A stretch of DNA of 64,000 nt from Streptomyces tsukubensis (GCF_003932715.1 NZ_CP020700.1:2688501-2752500); one strand, 5' to 3'; counted from the stretch's first letter, positions 26,378-35,750 are shown. A program made the numbers and translations. Notes: a model not told the origin generated them from the sequence alone.

Positions 26378-26412
26378 GCGGATCAGGATAAGCGCGGACC
26401 GTCCGAATGGCG

Positions 26413-26455
26413 GAAGGTCCGGTCCGAACCGTTTCACGGTTCGGACCGGACCTTC
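26413..26455 (-). terminator. Terminator between the amino-acid permease and mec
   Basis: A perfect 19-base inverted repeat (GAAGGTCCGGTCCGAACCG and its complement) around TTTCA, directly after the permease stop and before mec. Confidence 0.85.
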
Positions 26456-26539
26456 TCGGATGCCGGACGGCGGGTGGGTGGGGCAGGCAGCCGCCCTCCC
26501 GCCGTCCGGCACGTTCAGGGGCCGGAGCCCCCGCGGCCG

Positions 26540-28006
26540 TCAGCGCTTGGCGAAGGCCGCGCCCTCCGGGTTCTTCGAGCGGAGGACCAGATAGGAGACG
26601 CCGAGCACCAGCGCCCACAGCGGGGCCACGTACAGGGAGATCCGGGCGTCCTTGTCGATGCCCATCAGCACGATGACCATGCCGATGAACGCCAGCGCGA
26701 ACCAGCTCGTCCAGGGCGCGCCGGGCGCCTTGAAGGAGGATTCGGCGACCTCGCCGCGCGCGGCCTTGGCCCGGTAGCGGATATGGCTGACCAGGATCAT
26801 GATCCACGCCCACATACCGGAGATGGTGGCGAAGGAGACGATCTTGTTGAAGGCGTCGCCGGGCCACTGGTAGTTGATCCACACGCCGATCAGCATCAGG
26901 CCCGCGGAGAAGGTGGTGCCGATCAGCGGGGTGCCGTGCTTGGTCAGCCGGGTGAAGAGCTTGGGGCCCTGGCTGTTGAGCGCGAGGTCGCGCAGCATCC
27001 GACCGGTGGAGTACATGCCGGAGTTGCAGGACGACAGCGCCGCGGTGAGCACGACGAAGTTGACGATGCCCGCGCCGATCTGCAGGCCCATCTGGTCGAA
27101 GGCGGCGACGAACGGTGAGACGCCCGGCCGGAAGTTGGTCCAGGAGACGACCGAAAGGATCATGATCAGGGCGCCGACGTAGAAGACGGCGATCCGCCAC
27201 GGCACGGTGTTGATGGCCTTGGGGAGGGTCTTCTCCGGGTCCTTGGACTCACCGGCGGTGACGCCGACCAGCTCGACCGCGAGGAAGGCGAACATCACGA
27301 TCTGGAGGGTCATCAGGGTGCCGCCGAGGCCCTTGGGGAAGAAGCCGCCGTCGCTCCAGAGGAGGGAGAAGGAGGCGGTGTCCCCGGCGTCGGTGAAGCC
27401 GAGCGTGATGATGCCCGCGCAGATCAGGATCATGCCGACGATGGCGGTCACCTTGACCATGGAGAACCAGAACTCCAGCTCGCCGAAGATCTTCACGGAG
27501 ATCAGATTGGCGAGGTAGAGGACGATGGTGAAGCCCAGGGCCGAGATCCACTGCGGAAGGTCGAACCAGTACGTCATGTACTCGGCCGCCGCGGTGACCT
27601 CGGTCATTCCGGTGACGACCCAGAACAGCCAGTACGTCCAGCCGGTGGCGAAGCCCGCGAAGGGGCCGACGAACTCCCGCGCGTACTCGGAGAACGAGCC
27701 CGAGACCGGCCGGTACATCAGCAGTTCGCCCAGCGCCCGCATGATGAAGAAGATGACCACGCCCGCGATGGCGTAGGCGAGGATGAGGCTGGGTCCGGCC
27801 TTGGAGATGCCCTTGCCCGCGCCGAGGAAGAGACCCGTTCCGATGGCACCGCCGATGGCGATCATCTGAATCTGACGGGCACCGAGTGCCCGGTGGTAGC
27901 CCTGGTCCTCGACGGTGGCCGCCGGGGCTTTCGTACCGACCGAGCCGCCGGGTCCGCCCGGTCCGCCCGGTCCGTCTTTGGAGTCGTCGACCTGCACCGA
28001 GGTCAT
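26540..28006 (-). CDS. Amino acid permease (APC superfamily, AAT family)
   Basis: 488 residues from ATG (MTSVQVDDSKDGPGGPGGPG). A Gly/Pro-rich cytoplasmic start is followed by twelve membrane helices. QIQMIAIGGAIGTGLFLGAG is the helix-1 substrate motif of the AAT family (CycA, AnsP, GabP). AFLAVELVGVTAGESKDPEK and SSCNSGMYSTGRMLRDLALN are other hallmark regions. It would import a neutral amino acid such as Ser, Gly or Asn; the exact substrate cannot be told. Its start overlaps the end of a short upstream frame. Confidence 0.9.
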   Translation of the reverse strand: MTSVQVDDSKDGPGGPGGPGGSVGTKAPAATVEDQGYHRALGARQIQMIAIGGAIGTGLFLGAGKGISKAGPSLILAYAIAGVVIFFIMRALGELLMYRPVSGSFSEYAREFVGPFAGFATGWTYWLFWVVTGMTEVTAAAEYMTYWFDLPQWISALGFTIVLYLANLISVKIFGELEFWFSMVKVTAIVGMILICAGIITLGFTDAGDTASFSLLWSDGGFFPKGLGGTLMTLQIVMFAFLAVELVGVTAGESKDPEKTLPKAINTVPWRIAVFYVGALIMILSVVSWTNFRPGVSPFVAAFDQMGLQIGAGIVNFVVLTAALSSCNSGMYSTGRMLRDLALNSQGPKLFTRLTKHGTPLIGTTFSAGLMLIGVWINYQWPGDAFNKIVSFATISGMWAWIMILVSHIRYRAKAARGEVAESSFKAPGAPWTSWFALAFIGMVIVLMGIDKDARISLYVAPLWALVLGVSYLVLRSKNPEGAAFAKR

Positions 28007-28146
28007 AGCTGCTGCGCCCTTCTCTCCATGCCGATCCGCGATCCGTTGCGCCCCCCGGCGATACGGCTGCGGATCAGTTCCTGATCCCCCCGGATATGGA
28101 TGGAGTGCCACCGGCGGTCCGCCGGCAAAAGCGCCCCCAGGAGCAT
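28003..28146 (-). CDS. Possible short frame overlapping the permease start
   Basis: 47 codons from ATG (MLLGALLPADRRWHSIHIRG, then DQELIRSRIAGGRNGSRIGM and ERRAQQL) whose TGA overlaps the permease ATG as ATGA. The permease's likely ribosome site GAGAAGGG lies inside this frame. It may be a translational-coupling leader. No similarity is recognised and its own ribosome site is weak, so it is only a candidate. Confidence 0.4.
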   Translation of the reverse strand: MLLGALLPADRRWHSIHIRGDQELIRSRIAGGRNGSRIGMERRAQQL

Positions 28147-28586
28147 GGGTGGCGCCCCTGGTGGTCGTGAAGATTTATCACGGTTGCTCCAGAGATCAAT
28201 CCGCTGCGTTGTGGCACATTGCACAGAAAGAACCGGGCAAACAGCACTTTGCCGGGCAGATTACCCCAGGCAGGTAACGCGATCGTTATCCGGATTTGAG
28301 TGTCCGTTGAGCGAACAACCGAACGGACGGACGGGGCTGAGCCGCGTGGGGCGCGCGAGCCGTGCGAGCCGTGCGAGGGGTACGAGGCGCGCGAGGGGTA
28401 CGAGGCGCGCGAGGGGTACGAGGCGCGCGAGGGGTACGAGGCGCGCGAGGGGTACGAGGCGCGCGAGGGGTACGAGGCGCGCGAGGGGTACGAGGCGTGC
28501 GAGGGGTACGGAGACCCCTGGGCCCTCGGCGGGCAGCGCGACGCCCCGGGGCCGGGCGGCCACCGGGGCGTGAAGGCGCCGGGAGG
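28147..28586. other. Intergenic region with tandem repeat array
   Basis: 440 bp between the permease leader (reading left) and the end of the DUF2017 gene (also reading left). It contains the permease promoter region and the 18-bp array described separately. I see no supported protein. Confidence 0.6.
28375..28509. repeat. 18-bp tandem repeat array
   Basis: Seven full units of GAGGGGTACGAGGCGCGC plus a half unit, perfect except for one substitution in the last full copy (GCGTGC). Being a multiple of three, it keeps all frames open, which creates spurious frames such as repeated LVPLAR. It lies 77 bases after the DUF2017 stop codon. Confidence 0.95.
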
Positions 28587-29258
28587 TCAGGGCAGCAGCG
28601 CGCCGACCAGGGTCTCCTGGAGGACCCCCAGCCAGAGGTACGCCATCACCATCGGCTTGCGCGGATCGTCGTCGGGGAGGTGGTAGAGCCCGCCGCCCTC
28701 GGCGCCCTCCTCGTCGTCCCGCTCGCTGATCTCCAGCCGGGTGCCGATCGTCAGCCGCAGGTCGTTGAGGGCGCAGAGCCACTGCCGGCATTCGTCCGGG
28801 GTCAGCTTCAGCACGGCGGTGGATCCGCCGCCCGTGTCGAGCCCGTCGAGCGCGCGGACCACGGCGAGGGCGTTGGCCCGTTTGCCCGCCCGCAGGTCGT
28901 TCTCGGTGAAGCGGCGGAATTCGGCGGACGCGGCGCGCCGCTCGTCCTCGGTCATCGCGGGGCCGGAACCGGAACCGGAGCCGGGACCCGTACCGGGGCC
29001 GTCGCCCGCGTCCCGGCTGCCGGTGTCCGGGCCGCTGTACGCGTCCGGGAACAGCCGGGCCAGCGCCGGATCGGCCGGTGGTTCGCTCGGCCCCTCCGCG
29101 AACAGCGCCGCCAGCGGGTCCTCGCCCTCGACGGGCTCGTCACCCGGTCCGATCAGCTCCAGCATCTGCACCGCGAGGGAGCGCAGGATGGAGACCTCGA
29201 CCTCGTCGAGGTCGATGGCCGCGCCGCCGCCGGGAACCGGCTCGAAGGGACCCGGCAT
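28587..29258 (-). CDS. DUF2017 family protein
   Basis: 223 residues from ATG ([20 protein letters not shown]), overlapping the clpS stop by one base. Helical N-terminus ([16 protein letters not shown]), a Gly/Pro linker at about 70-105, and a C-terminal domain with [40 protein letters not shown] and [20 protein letters not shown]2017 is an actinobacterial family nearly always placed after clpS; a role with the Clp protease is inferred only from this context. Confidence 0.9.
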   Translation of the reverse strand: MPGPFEPVPGGGAAIDLDEVEVSILRSLAVQMLELIGPGDEPVEGEDPLAALFAEGPSEPPADPALARLFPDAYSGPDTGSRDAGDGPGTGPGSGSGSGPAMTEDERRAASAEFRRFTENDLRAGKRANALAVVRALDGLDTGGGSTAVLKLTPDECRQWLCALNDLRLTIGTRLEISERDDEEGAEGGGLYHLPDDDPRKPMVMAYLWLGVLQETLVGALLP

Positions 29259-29599
29259 CAGGTGCGGTCCTGGGAGAGGGTCGCCCACAGGCCGTACCCG
29301 TGCATCGCCTGCACATCGCGCTCCATCTCCTCGCGGCTGCCGCTGGAGACCACGGCGCGTCCCTTGTGGTGGACGTCGAGCATCAGTTTGCGCGCCTTGT
29401 CCTTGGAGTATCCGAAGTACGCCTGGAAGACATAGGTGACGTAGCTCATCAGATTCACGGGGTCGTTGTGGACGAGCGTCACCCACGGCACGTCGGGCTC
29501 GGGAACGGCGAAGCTCTGCTCCGCCGATTCGGGGCGTTCGATCTCAGTGGGAGCAACACTCACCTGAACCATGCTGCCACCCGGGGGCGCCGCGTGCAT
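29258..29599 (-). CDS. clpS: ClpS adaptor protein
   Basis: Adaptor that delivers N-degron substrates to the Clp protease. The core [20 protein letters not shown], then [21 protein letters not shown], carries the N-end-recognition residues and the ClpA/C-binding surface. The 113-residue form starts at an ATG with GGGGAG six bases upstream; a second ATG ([11 protein letters not shown], 29572) or the following GTG fits homologues' length and is equally possible. It is co-translated with the DUF2017 gene and divergent from pncB. Confidence 0.93.
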   Translation of the reverse strand: MHAAPPGGSMVQVSVAPTEIERPESAEQSFAVPEPDVPWVTLVHNDPVNLMSYVTYVFQAYFGYSKDKARKLMLDVHHKGRAVVSSGSREEMERDVQAMHGYGLWATLSQDRT

Positions 29600-29610
29600 A
29601 AACGGCTCCC

Positions 29611-29633
29611 CATTTCGTCAGAGTGACGAAATG
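29611..29633. promoter_or_regulatory. Perfect palindrome in the clpS/pncB divergent promoter
   Basis: CATTTCGTCA, three bases GAG, TGACGAAATG: ten perfectly paired bases on each side. It lies 12 bases upstream of the longer clpS start and about 115 bases before the pncB GTG. It looks like an operator for a dimeric regulator. The regulator is not identified. Confidence 0.7.
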
Positions 29634-29748
29634 TGGGGTAGCATCCACGCCAGAACAGGATCGCCCGTGCCGTAACGGGCGTCCGACGGCGCATTCCTCG
29701 TACCGCAGCCGGCGGGGCGGGGCGCAGAAAGCACGAGGTCGAACTCTT

Positions 29749-31077
29749 GTGAACACCGCTGACCTGGGGCTCCCGGTGGACGTCCCCTCCACGGCCCTCT
29801 TCACCGACCAGTACGAGTTCACGATGCTCCAGGCCGCGCTGCGGGCGGGCACCGCGCACCGCCGCTCCGTCTTCGAGGTCTTCACCCGGCGGCTGCCCGA
29901 GGGGCGGCGGTACGGGGTGGTCGCGGGCACCGGGCGGGTGCTGGACGCGGTCGCGAACTTCCGCTTCGACGCGGACGTCATCGCGTTCCTGCGCGAACAG
30001 GACATCGTGGACTCCGCGACGCTGGACTGGCTGGCCTCGTACCGCTTCAGCGGCGATATCCAGGGCTATCCGGAGGGCGAGGTCTACTTCCCCGGCTCCC
30101 CGATCCTGCGGGTCGAGGGCACCTTCGCCGAGTGCGTACTGCTGGAGACGGTGATCCTCTCCATCCTCAACCACGATTCGGCCATCGCGGCGGCCGCATC
30201 GCGGATGGCGACGGCGGCGGGCGGCCGGAAGCTGATCGAAATGGGCGCGCGCCGCACCCACGAGCTGGCGGCGGTGGCCGCGTCCCGTGCCGCGTACGTC
30301 GGCGGCTTCGACTCCACCTCCGATCTGGCGGCCGGATTCCGGTACGGGATCCCCACGGTCGGCACCAGCGCCCACGCCTTCACCCTGCTGCACGACAGCG
30401 AACGCGACGCCTTCCGGGCGCAGGTCGACTCCCTGGGGCGGGGTACGACCCTGCTGGTCGACACCTACGACGTGGCCGAGGCCGTCCGTACCGCGGTGGA
30501 GATCGCCGGGCCCGAGCTGGGTGCGGTACGCATCGACTCGGGGGATCTGCTGCTGGTCGCCCACCGGGTGCGGCAGCAGCTCGACGAGCTGGGCGCCCGG
30601 CACACCCGGATCACCGTCACCTCCGATCTGGACGAGTACGCGATCGCCTCCCTGGCTGCGGCCCCGGTGGACGCGTACGGGGTGGGAACCCAGCTCGTCA
30701 CCGGCAGCGGGCACCCCACCTGCTCCATGGTCTACAAGCTGGTCGCCCGGGCCCGGGGCGAGGGGCCGGACGCGCCGCTGGAGCCGGTGGCGAAGAAGTC
30801 CGTGGGCGGGAAGGCGTCGGTCGGCGGGCGCAAGTGGGCCGCCCGGCGGCCGGACGCGGAGGGCGTCGCGGAGGCGGAGGTCGTCGGCACCGGACCGGTG
30901 CCGGACGGGCTGGTCCACCACCAGCTGCTGGTAGAGCTGGTACGGGGCGGCGAGATCGTGGCCCGGGAGCCGCTCGACGTACCGCGGGAACGGCACCGGG
31001 CGGCGCGGGGCGCGCTGCCGATGTCCGCGACGCAGCTGTCCCGGGGCGAGCCGGTGCTGCCGACGGAGTACGTCTGA
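29749..31077 (+). CDS. pncB: Nicotinate phosphoribosyltransferase
   Basis: 442 residues from GTG (VNTADLGLPVDVPSTALFTD). Converts nicotinate, PRPP and ATP to nicotinate mononucleotide in NAD salvage. Family blocks are TDQYEFTMLQAAL, FEVFTRRLPEGRRYGV, SILNHDSAIAAAASRM, EMGARRTHELAAVAASRAAY and GIPTVGTSAHAF. The active-site His is in the SILNHD stretch region. It is followed 288 bases later by pncA, so the two make the salvage route nicotinamide to NaMN. Confidence 0.93.
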   Translation: MNTADLGLPVDVPSTALFTDQYEFTMLQAALRAGTAHRRSVFEVFTRRLPEGRRYGVVAGTGRVLDAVANFRFDADVIAFLREQDIVDSATLDWLASYRFSGDIQGYPEGEVYFPGSPILRVEGTFAECVLLETVILSILNHDSAIAAAASRMATAAGGRKLIEMGARRTHELAAVAASRAAYVGGFDSTSDLAAGFRYGIPTVGTSAHAFTLLHDSERDAFRAQVDSLGRGTTLLVDTYDVAEAVRTAVEIAGPELGAVRIDSGDLLLVAHRVRQQLDELGARHTRITVTSDLDEYAIASLAAAPVDAYGVGTQLVTGSGHPTCSMVYKLVARARGEGPDAPLEPVAKKSVGGKASVGGRKWAARRPDAEGVAEAEVVGTGPVPDGLVHHQLLVELVRGGEIVAREPLDVPRERHRAARGALPMSATQLSRGEPVLPTEYV

Positions 31078-31365
31078 GACGTACGGCTGCGGGGCGCGCA
31101 CGCCGGGGACCGCCCGGGGGCGCATCGGCGTGAAAGGCGGCGCCCGGGTGGTGTGAAGACCGGTGCCGCGGGGACGCTCCAGACAAGGGGCACCGCGCGA
31201 ACCGCTCTGCCCGGCCCCGGCGCCCGCGCCCGTACGCCCGGTCCGTACGACGGCGTACGCCGCCCGGCGGGCCGTCCGTGTCCGTACACCGCCCCGGCCA
31301 CCACCACCGTCCGCCAACCGTCCGCTACCCGTCCCCACCGCTCCCCGTCCCGAAAGGCACCCGTC

Positions 31366-31950
31366 ATGCGCCGCGCCCTGATCGTCGTCGATGTCCAGAA
31401 CGATTTCTGCGAGGGCGGCAGCCTCGCGGTCGCGGGAGGTGCGCAGGTCGCGGCGGCGATCACCGAGCTGATCGGGGAGAGCACGGCCGGCTACCGCCAT
31501 GTGGTGGCCACCCGTGACCACCACATCGACCCGGGCGACCACTTCTCCGACACGCCCGACTACGAGACGTCCTGGCCGGTCCACTGCGTCGCGGGCACCG
31601 AGGGCGCGGGCTTCCACCCGAACTTCGCGCCCGCGGTGGCCTCCGGCGCCGTCGAGGCCGTTTTCGACAAGGGCGCCTACGCCGCCGCGTACAGCGGTTT
31701 CGAGGGGGCGGACGAGAACGGCAACGGGCTCGCGTCCTGGCTGCGGGAGCACGGGGTCACCGAGGTGGACGTGGTGGGCGTCGCCACGGACCACTGCGTC
31801 CGGGCGACCGCGCTCGACGCAACGAAGGAAGGTTTCACCACCCGGGTGCTGCTGGACCTCACCGCGGCCGTCTCCGCGGAGCGGACGGCGTGGGTGCTGC
31901 CGGAGCTGCGGGAGGCCGGTGTCGAGCTGACCGGCGAGCCCGTCTCGTAG
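31366..31950 (+). CDS. pncA: Nicotinamidase
   Basis: 194 residues from ATG (MRRALIVVDVQNDFCEGGSL). Hydrolyses nicotinamide to nicotinate and ammonia. The catalytic triad is visible: Asp9 in VVDVQNDF, Lys in VFDKGAYAAAYSGF, and Cys in VATDHCVRATALDA. The metal-binding TRDHHIDPGDHF is present. The longer in-frame upstream reading is low-complexity and lacks a ribosome site; GAAAGG precedes the chosen ATG. It supplies the substrate of pncB. Confidence 0.94.
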   Translation: MRRALIVVDVQNDFCEGGSLAVAGGAQVAAAITELIGESTAGYRHVVATRDHHIDPGDHFSDTPDYETSWPVHCVAGTEGAGFHPNFAPAVASGAVEAVFDKGAYAAAYSGFEGADENGNGLASWLREHGVTEVDVVGVATDHCVRATALDATKEGFTTRVLLDLTAAVSAERTAWVLPELREAGVELTGEPVS

Positions 31951-32023
31951 GCCTCCCGAAGCGCCGGGGACCCTCCCGACCGGCCGGGGTCAGTCCCGGC
32001 GGCAGCCTCCCGAAGGCCCGGGA

Positions 32024-32338
32024 TCAGGCCCAGCGGTTCCGCAGCGGGCTGGACCGGAAGGGGTGCCAGAGCGCGGGCGCCGGGGCCTCGTGGAGCCGCC
32101 AGAGCAGGCCGTCCGGATGGTGGAGCACCGCGGTGATCTCGTCCGGGGTGGGCGGTTCCGCGTTCCCCCGCAGATAGACCGCGCGCAGCCCCAGATTCCG
32201 CAGCCGGGTCAGGGCGCGGGCCCGGTTCGCCGCATGCACCAGAAAGCGTGCGGCGCTGCCGTCCCCGAGTGGGCTGGGCAGGCTGACGGCGACGACGACG
32301 GTGCCGTTCGGAAGTCTGCTGAATCCTCCGCCGGACAT
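32024..32338 (-). CDS. Conserved hypothetical protein
   Basis: 104 residues from ATG (MSGGGFSRLPNGTVVVAVSL). It has an alternating beta-alpha look (TVVVAVSLPSPLGDGSAARF, ALTRLRNLGLRAVYLRGNAE) and then DEITAVLHHPDGLLWR, ending FRSSPLRNRWA. It is a single soluble domain without a signal peptide. I do not recognise the family. It is convergent with pncA and separated from the M6 protease gene by a terminator. Confidence 0.7.
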   Translation of the reverse strand: MSGGGFSRLPNGTVVVAVSLPSPLGDGSAARFLVHAANRARALTRLRNLGLRAVYLRGNAEPPTPDEITAVLHHPDGLLWRLHEAPAPALWHPFRSSPLRNRWA

Positions 32339-32425
32339 GGTGTACCACTCCCCCGTGGATCGGTCGGCCGGGCTGGTCGGGCCCGGTGTCAATAAGAGGC
32401 GGTCACCACGCACCTAAACACGATC

Positions 32426-32455
32426 GGCCGTCGCCCGCTAGAGGGCGACGGCCGA
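32426..32455. terminator. Terminator of the M6 protease gene
   Basis: CGGCCGTCGCCC and GGGCGACGGCCG form a perfect twelve-base-pair stem with a six-base loop (GCTAGA), 28 bases after the protease stop. Confidence 0.85.
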
Positions 32456-32482
32456 TCATGCTTTGACCTGCGGTTTTACAAA

Positions 32483-34942
32483 TTATTTGGTCGACGGACC
32501 GACCTTTACCGTGATCGTTTCACCGCTGCGCGGTTCCTTCACGATCGAAATCTTGGTGTTGGTGTCAGTAACCTTCACGCTGCCCGTCGGGTTCTCCGCG
32601 TACCAGTAGACGCCCTTGCGGTCGTCGAAGACGCTCCGGCCGGGGCGGGACGGGATCTTCGTCGGCACGCCGGCCTTGTGGAGGGTGACGGCGTCGTACG
32701 GCCGGGTCGAGAACGTCGAGTCGAAGGTCTGGATCCGGTTGCGCATCAGCGTACCGTCGGACCACCGCAGCGGTTCGGGATTCGCGTCGATCGGCAGAAT
32801 CTGGCCCGCGCCCGGGTGCACCCCGGTGTTGTTGTCCAGCTGGAAGGTGTCCCAGTACCAGATCATCAGTCCGTTCTGGTACGGGAAGTGCTCCACCCAG
32901 CGGTTCTTCGGCGCGGGGAAGCCGAAGTTGTACGCGCCGATCTCCAGCCCCTTGTCGTACGAGACGTACTGGCGGTTCTCTGCGATGTAGTACTGCTCGT
33001 AGTCCTTGGTGATGGACTCTCCGATCCGGCTGAAGCCGGCCTTCGTCCAGCCCGCGTCGTCGGTCTCGGCGCCGTCGGTGAAGAGGGGCGCGCCGTCCGC
33101 CGTGACGGTGATCGCGTCCGCGGTGAAGCCCTTCTCGGCGGTCGCGCCGTCCGTGCGGTACTGGAAGCGGAGGCCTATCTTCTTCCCGGCGTAGGCGTCC
33201 AGCGGGAAGACCAGGGCGCGGTGCGCGCCGGAACGCCCGGTCAGGGCGGGCTTGTCGCCCGCGTCCCGGGTGATCGGCCGGCCGTCGGCGGTCCCGTCGA
33301 TCGCGTTCCAGGTGGCGCCGTTGTCCGTGGAGACCTCGGTGTAGAGGTAGTCGTAGCCGGCTTCGATCTGCCACCAGGCCGACAGGCTCAGCGATGCGGA
33401 CGACTTGCCGGTCAGATCGACGGTCCGGGTGAGGGTGTTGCGCAGGTCGTCGCCCATGTCGCTCCACCACTGCCGGGTGCCCTCTGCGGGCTTGACGACC
33501 GGGGTGGTGCCGGGCTTCTTCGGCAGTTCGACGATCAGCGCCTGCGGCCGCTTGGTGTTGTAGGCCTGGACCCCGAGGGTGTGGACGGAGTCGGTGGCCG
33601 CCTTGGCCTTGGTGTAGTTGAGCCACCCGAGCTGGAGTTTGTCCCAGGCGGTCATATCGCCGGGGAGGTCTCCGATGGCGTTCTTGCCGCGGCCCAGCCA
33701 GGAGCCGGAGGACATCAGGCTCCAGAAGCCGGTGGAGTTCTCGCCGCGCCCGGAGTAGTCGTAGAGATCCGGGAGGCCCAGGTCGTGTCCGTACTCGTGG
33801 GCGAAGACGCCGAGTCCGCCGTTCTCCGGCTGGACGGTGTAGTCACCGACCCAGATCCCGGTGGTGCCGATCTGCGTGCCGCCGGCCTTGTTGTTCCCGG
33901 GGCCGGTGCTGCCGTTGTCGTCGCCGTACGCGTACCAGCGGTGGGCCCAGATGGCGTCGGTGCCCTGGGCTCCGCCGCCCGCGGACTCGTCCTCGCCCGC
34001 GTGCACGAACTGGAAGTGGTCGATATAGCCGTCGGACTCGTTGAAGTTGCCGTCGTTGTCGAAGTCGTAGCGGTCCCAGACGTCGTACTGCCGGAGGTCC
34101 GCGGTGATCTGCGCGTCGGTGCGGCCGCGTGCCTTCTGGTCGGCGACCCAGGCGTTGACGCCGTCGCGCACCGCGTCCCAGACGTTCTTGCAGTTGCTCT
34201 CGCCGCAGAAGTTGGAGCCGTAGCGGGCCTCGTTCCACTCGACCTTGACCCAGTCGGAGACCGTGCCGTCGACGGAGTAGCGGCCGGAGGACGCCTTCTC
34301 GAAGTACGTCTTCACCGACTGCTTGGGCTGCCCCTGGGCGTCCTTGCCGGTGCCGAAGTAGAGGTCCTGGAAGTGGGTGCGGTTGTAGTCCGCCTTCCAG
34401 TCGGTGGCGTTGTCCTTGGTACGGTCCGGCTCTTTGATCGTGTTGTGCAGCGGGCCGGGGGTGCCGCCGTACTGCCTGACCGGCGGCTGCGGGCCCTCGG
34501 GCCCGTCGGGGTCGTACAGCGTGGTGTCGTCGACCTTGTCGCCGAACTCCACCAGGATCGTGAAGATCTTGTCGGTCTTCTCCCGGCCCAGCTCGACGTA
34601 CTTCCCCTTGTCGAGCTTGACGACCTTGGACGCACCGCGCTGCTCGACGGTCGACTCACCGCTGATGACCTGTTCGAGTGCGGTCTCGCGCTGCTGGGCC
34701 TGCTGCTTGCTGAAGGGCCCGTCGAGATCGTGGTCCACATGGTCCTTGGCGGGTGCCGGATCCCGGCGCTGGACTTCCGCGGCCGGGGACACGGCAGCCG
34801 CGGCGGAGAGAGCCGGCCGGGCTCCGGCGTCCTCTGCTTGCGCGGTGCCGTACGCCGAGACCGTGGCGGCCGTCGCGGCGAGCGCGACGACGACCGCGGA
34901 GGCCCTGAAGGACCGGCCGCGGCCGTTTCTGGTGGTGGTCAC
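32483..34942 (-). CDS. Secreted M6-family (immune inhibitor A) metalloprotease
   Basis: 819 residues. Signal peptide MTTTRNGRGRSFRASAVVVA to about 36 (AQAEDAGA). A pro-region with the motif ILVEFGDKVDD is followed by the catalytic domain with zinc motif AHEYGHDLGLPDLYD (His382, Glu383, His386) and the downstream Met-turn region GFWSLMSSGSW. The C-terminal half has beta-sandwich domains (SLSLSAWWQIEAGYDYLYTE). It would degrade proteins outside the cell. Length and order are normal for the InhA group in Streptomyces. Confidence 0.93.
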   Translation of the reverse strand: MTTTRNGRGRSFRASAVVVALAATAATVSAYGTAQAEDAGARPALSAAAAVSPAAEVQRRDPAPAKDHVDHDLDGPFSKQQAQQRETALEQVISGESTVEQRGASKVVKLDKGKYVELGREKTDKIFTILVEFGDKVDDTTLYDPDGPEGPQPPVRQYGGTPGPLHNTIKEPDRTKDNATDWKADYNRTHFQDLYFGTGKDAQGQPKQSVKTYFEKASSGRYSVDGTVSDWVKVEWNEARYGSNFCGESNCKNVWDAVRDGVNAWVADQKARGRTDAQITADLRQYDVWDRYDFDNDGNFNESDGYIDHFQFVHAGEDESAGGGAQGTDAIWAHRWYAYGDDNGSTGPGNNKAGGTQIGTTGIWVGDYTVQPENGGLGVFAHEYGHDLGLPDLYDYSGRGENSTGFWSLMSSGSWLGRGKNAIGDLPGDMTAWDKLQLGWLNYTKAKAATDSVHTLGVQAYNTKRPQALIVELPKKPGTTPVVKPAEGTRQWWSDMGDDLRNTLTRTVDLTGKSSASLSLSAWWQIEAGYDYLYTEVSTDNGATWNAIDGTADGRPITRDAGDKPALTGRSGAHRALVFPLDAYAGKKIGLRFQYRTDGATAEKGFTADAITVTADGAPLFTDGAETDDAGWTKAGFSRIGESITKDYEQYYIAENRQYVSYDKGLEIGAYNFGFPAPKNRWVEHFPYQNGLMIWYWDTFQLDNNTGVHPGAGQILPIDANPEPLRWSDGTLMRNRIQTFDSTFSTRPYDAVTLHKAGVPTKIPSRPGRSVFDDRKGVYWYAENPTGSVKVTDTNTKISIVKEPRSGETITVKVGPSTK

Positions 34943-35471
34943 GTGAGCGAATTCCTCCCCCGCGCCCCGACGCCGCGGATCCGATGGGATGGGTGGGGCC
35001 GTCCGGGCGGGGGTCGCGCGTCAAGTGACGGCATTCGACCGTACGTACGGAAGAAAAGACAGTCCTTGACTTGGACACACCAACTGCCCTATGCGGAGGC
35101 AGTGTTCCGATATCCGGACGGGAGTGACCGGCGGGTTCCGGGGGTACGGAGAACGGGGCGGGGCTCCGGGCCGGGTGTACGGAGCGGGGCTCCGGGCCGG
35201 TTGTACGGAGCGGGGCGAGGTCCGTCGTACCGGAGCGGCTCCGGCCGGGCCGGTCCCGGCGGCACCGCCTCCCAGGGGCCGATACACCGAACGGGCCCGC
35301 CGTCAAGGGGTGTGAACCCGTGCGCCCCCCATGCTCCGGCGGCCCGGGCGGAGGAACGCTTACCGCCGGGACCCGCCGGGCATCCAGCACCGTAGAGTCA
35401 CTCGACGGTGCGACCGCGTCGAGCGAACCCCCCGATCTGTTCGTCGATCTGTCGTGAGGACGGTAACCGTC
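34943..35471. other. Long divergent intergenic region
   Basis: 529 bp between the M6 protease and a small membrane-protein gene, without a supported gene. It contains the palindrome CCGTACGTACGG (35039-35050), a possible promoter TTGACT-18-TATGCG on the plus strand, and two copies of a 27-bp repeat (CTCCGGGCCGGnTGTACGGAG, about 35161-35215). These are descriptive only. Confidence 0.55.
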
Positions 35472-35750
35472 ATGCCGCGTCCGACTCCTGCACAGCTCGC
35501 CTCCGGTTCGGCCACCGTCGTCCTGTCGGCGCTCGCCCTGCTGCTGTTCACCCGGACCACGCACGCCCTCGGGGTCGCCGCCATCGGAGTGGCCGCGATG
35601 GCCCTCGGGCTGCTGGTGGCCACCGCCCTGCCGATGAGCCGGGCGCTGAAGGCCGCGGCCCGTCCCGGTTCGTCGAAGCGCGCCGCGGCGCCCGCTCCCC
35701 GCCCGAAGGCGCATGCGGGAGCGGGCGCGGACTCGTCCGGCACCCGGTAG
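35472..35750 (+). CDS. Small membrane protein of unknown function
   Basis: 92 residues from ATG (MPRPTPAQLASGSATVVLSA); a GTG six codons upstream is an alternative. Two hydrophobic helices (TVVLSALALLLF and LGVAAIGVAAMALGLLVATAL) are followed by a basic Ala/Pro-rich cytoplasmic tail (KAAARPGSSKRAAAPAPRPK). It is convergent with an RDD gene. No function is recognised. Confidence 0.75.
   Translation: MPRPTPAQLASGSATVVLSALALLLFTRTTHALGVAAIGVAAMALGLLVATALPMSRALKAAARPGSSKRAAAPAPRPKAHAGAGADSSGTR

Noticed and set aside
28261..28791. Frame with LVPLAR repeats on the minus strand
   Set aside because: It is generated by the 18-bp tandem repeat, not a protein repeat.
32678..35395. 905-codon plus-strand frame across the M6 protease
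   Set aside because: Antisense shadow; the opposite strand holds the signal peptide and zinc motif of the protease.
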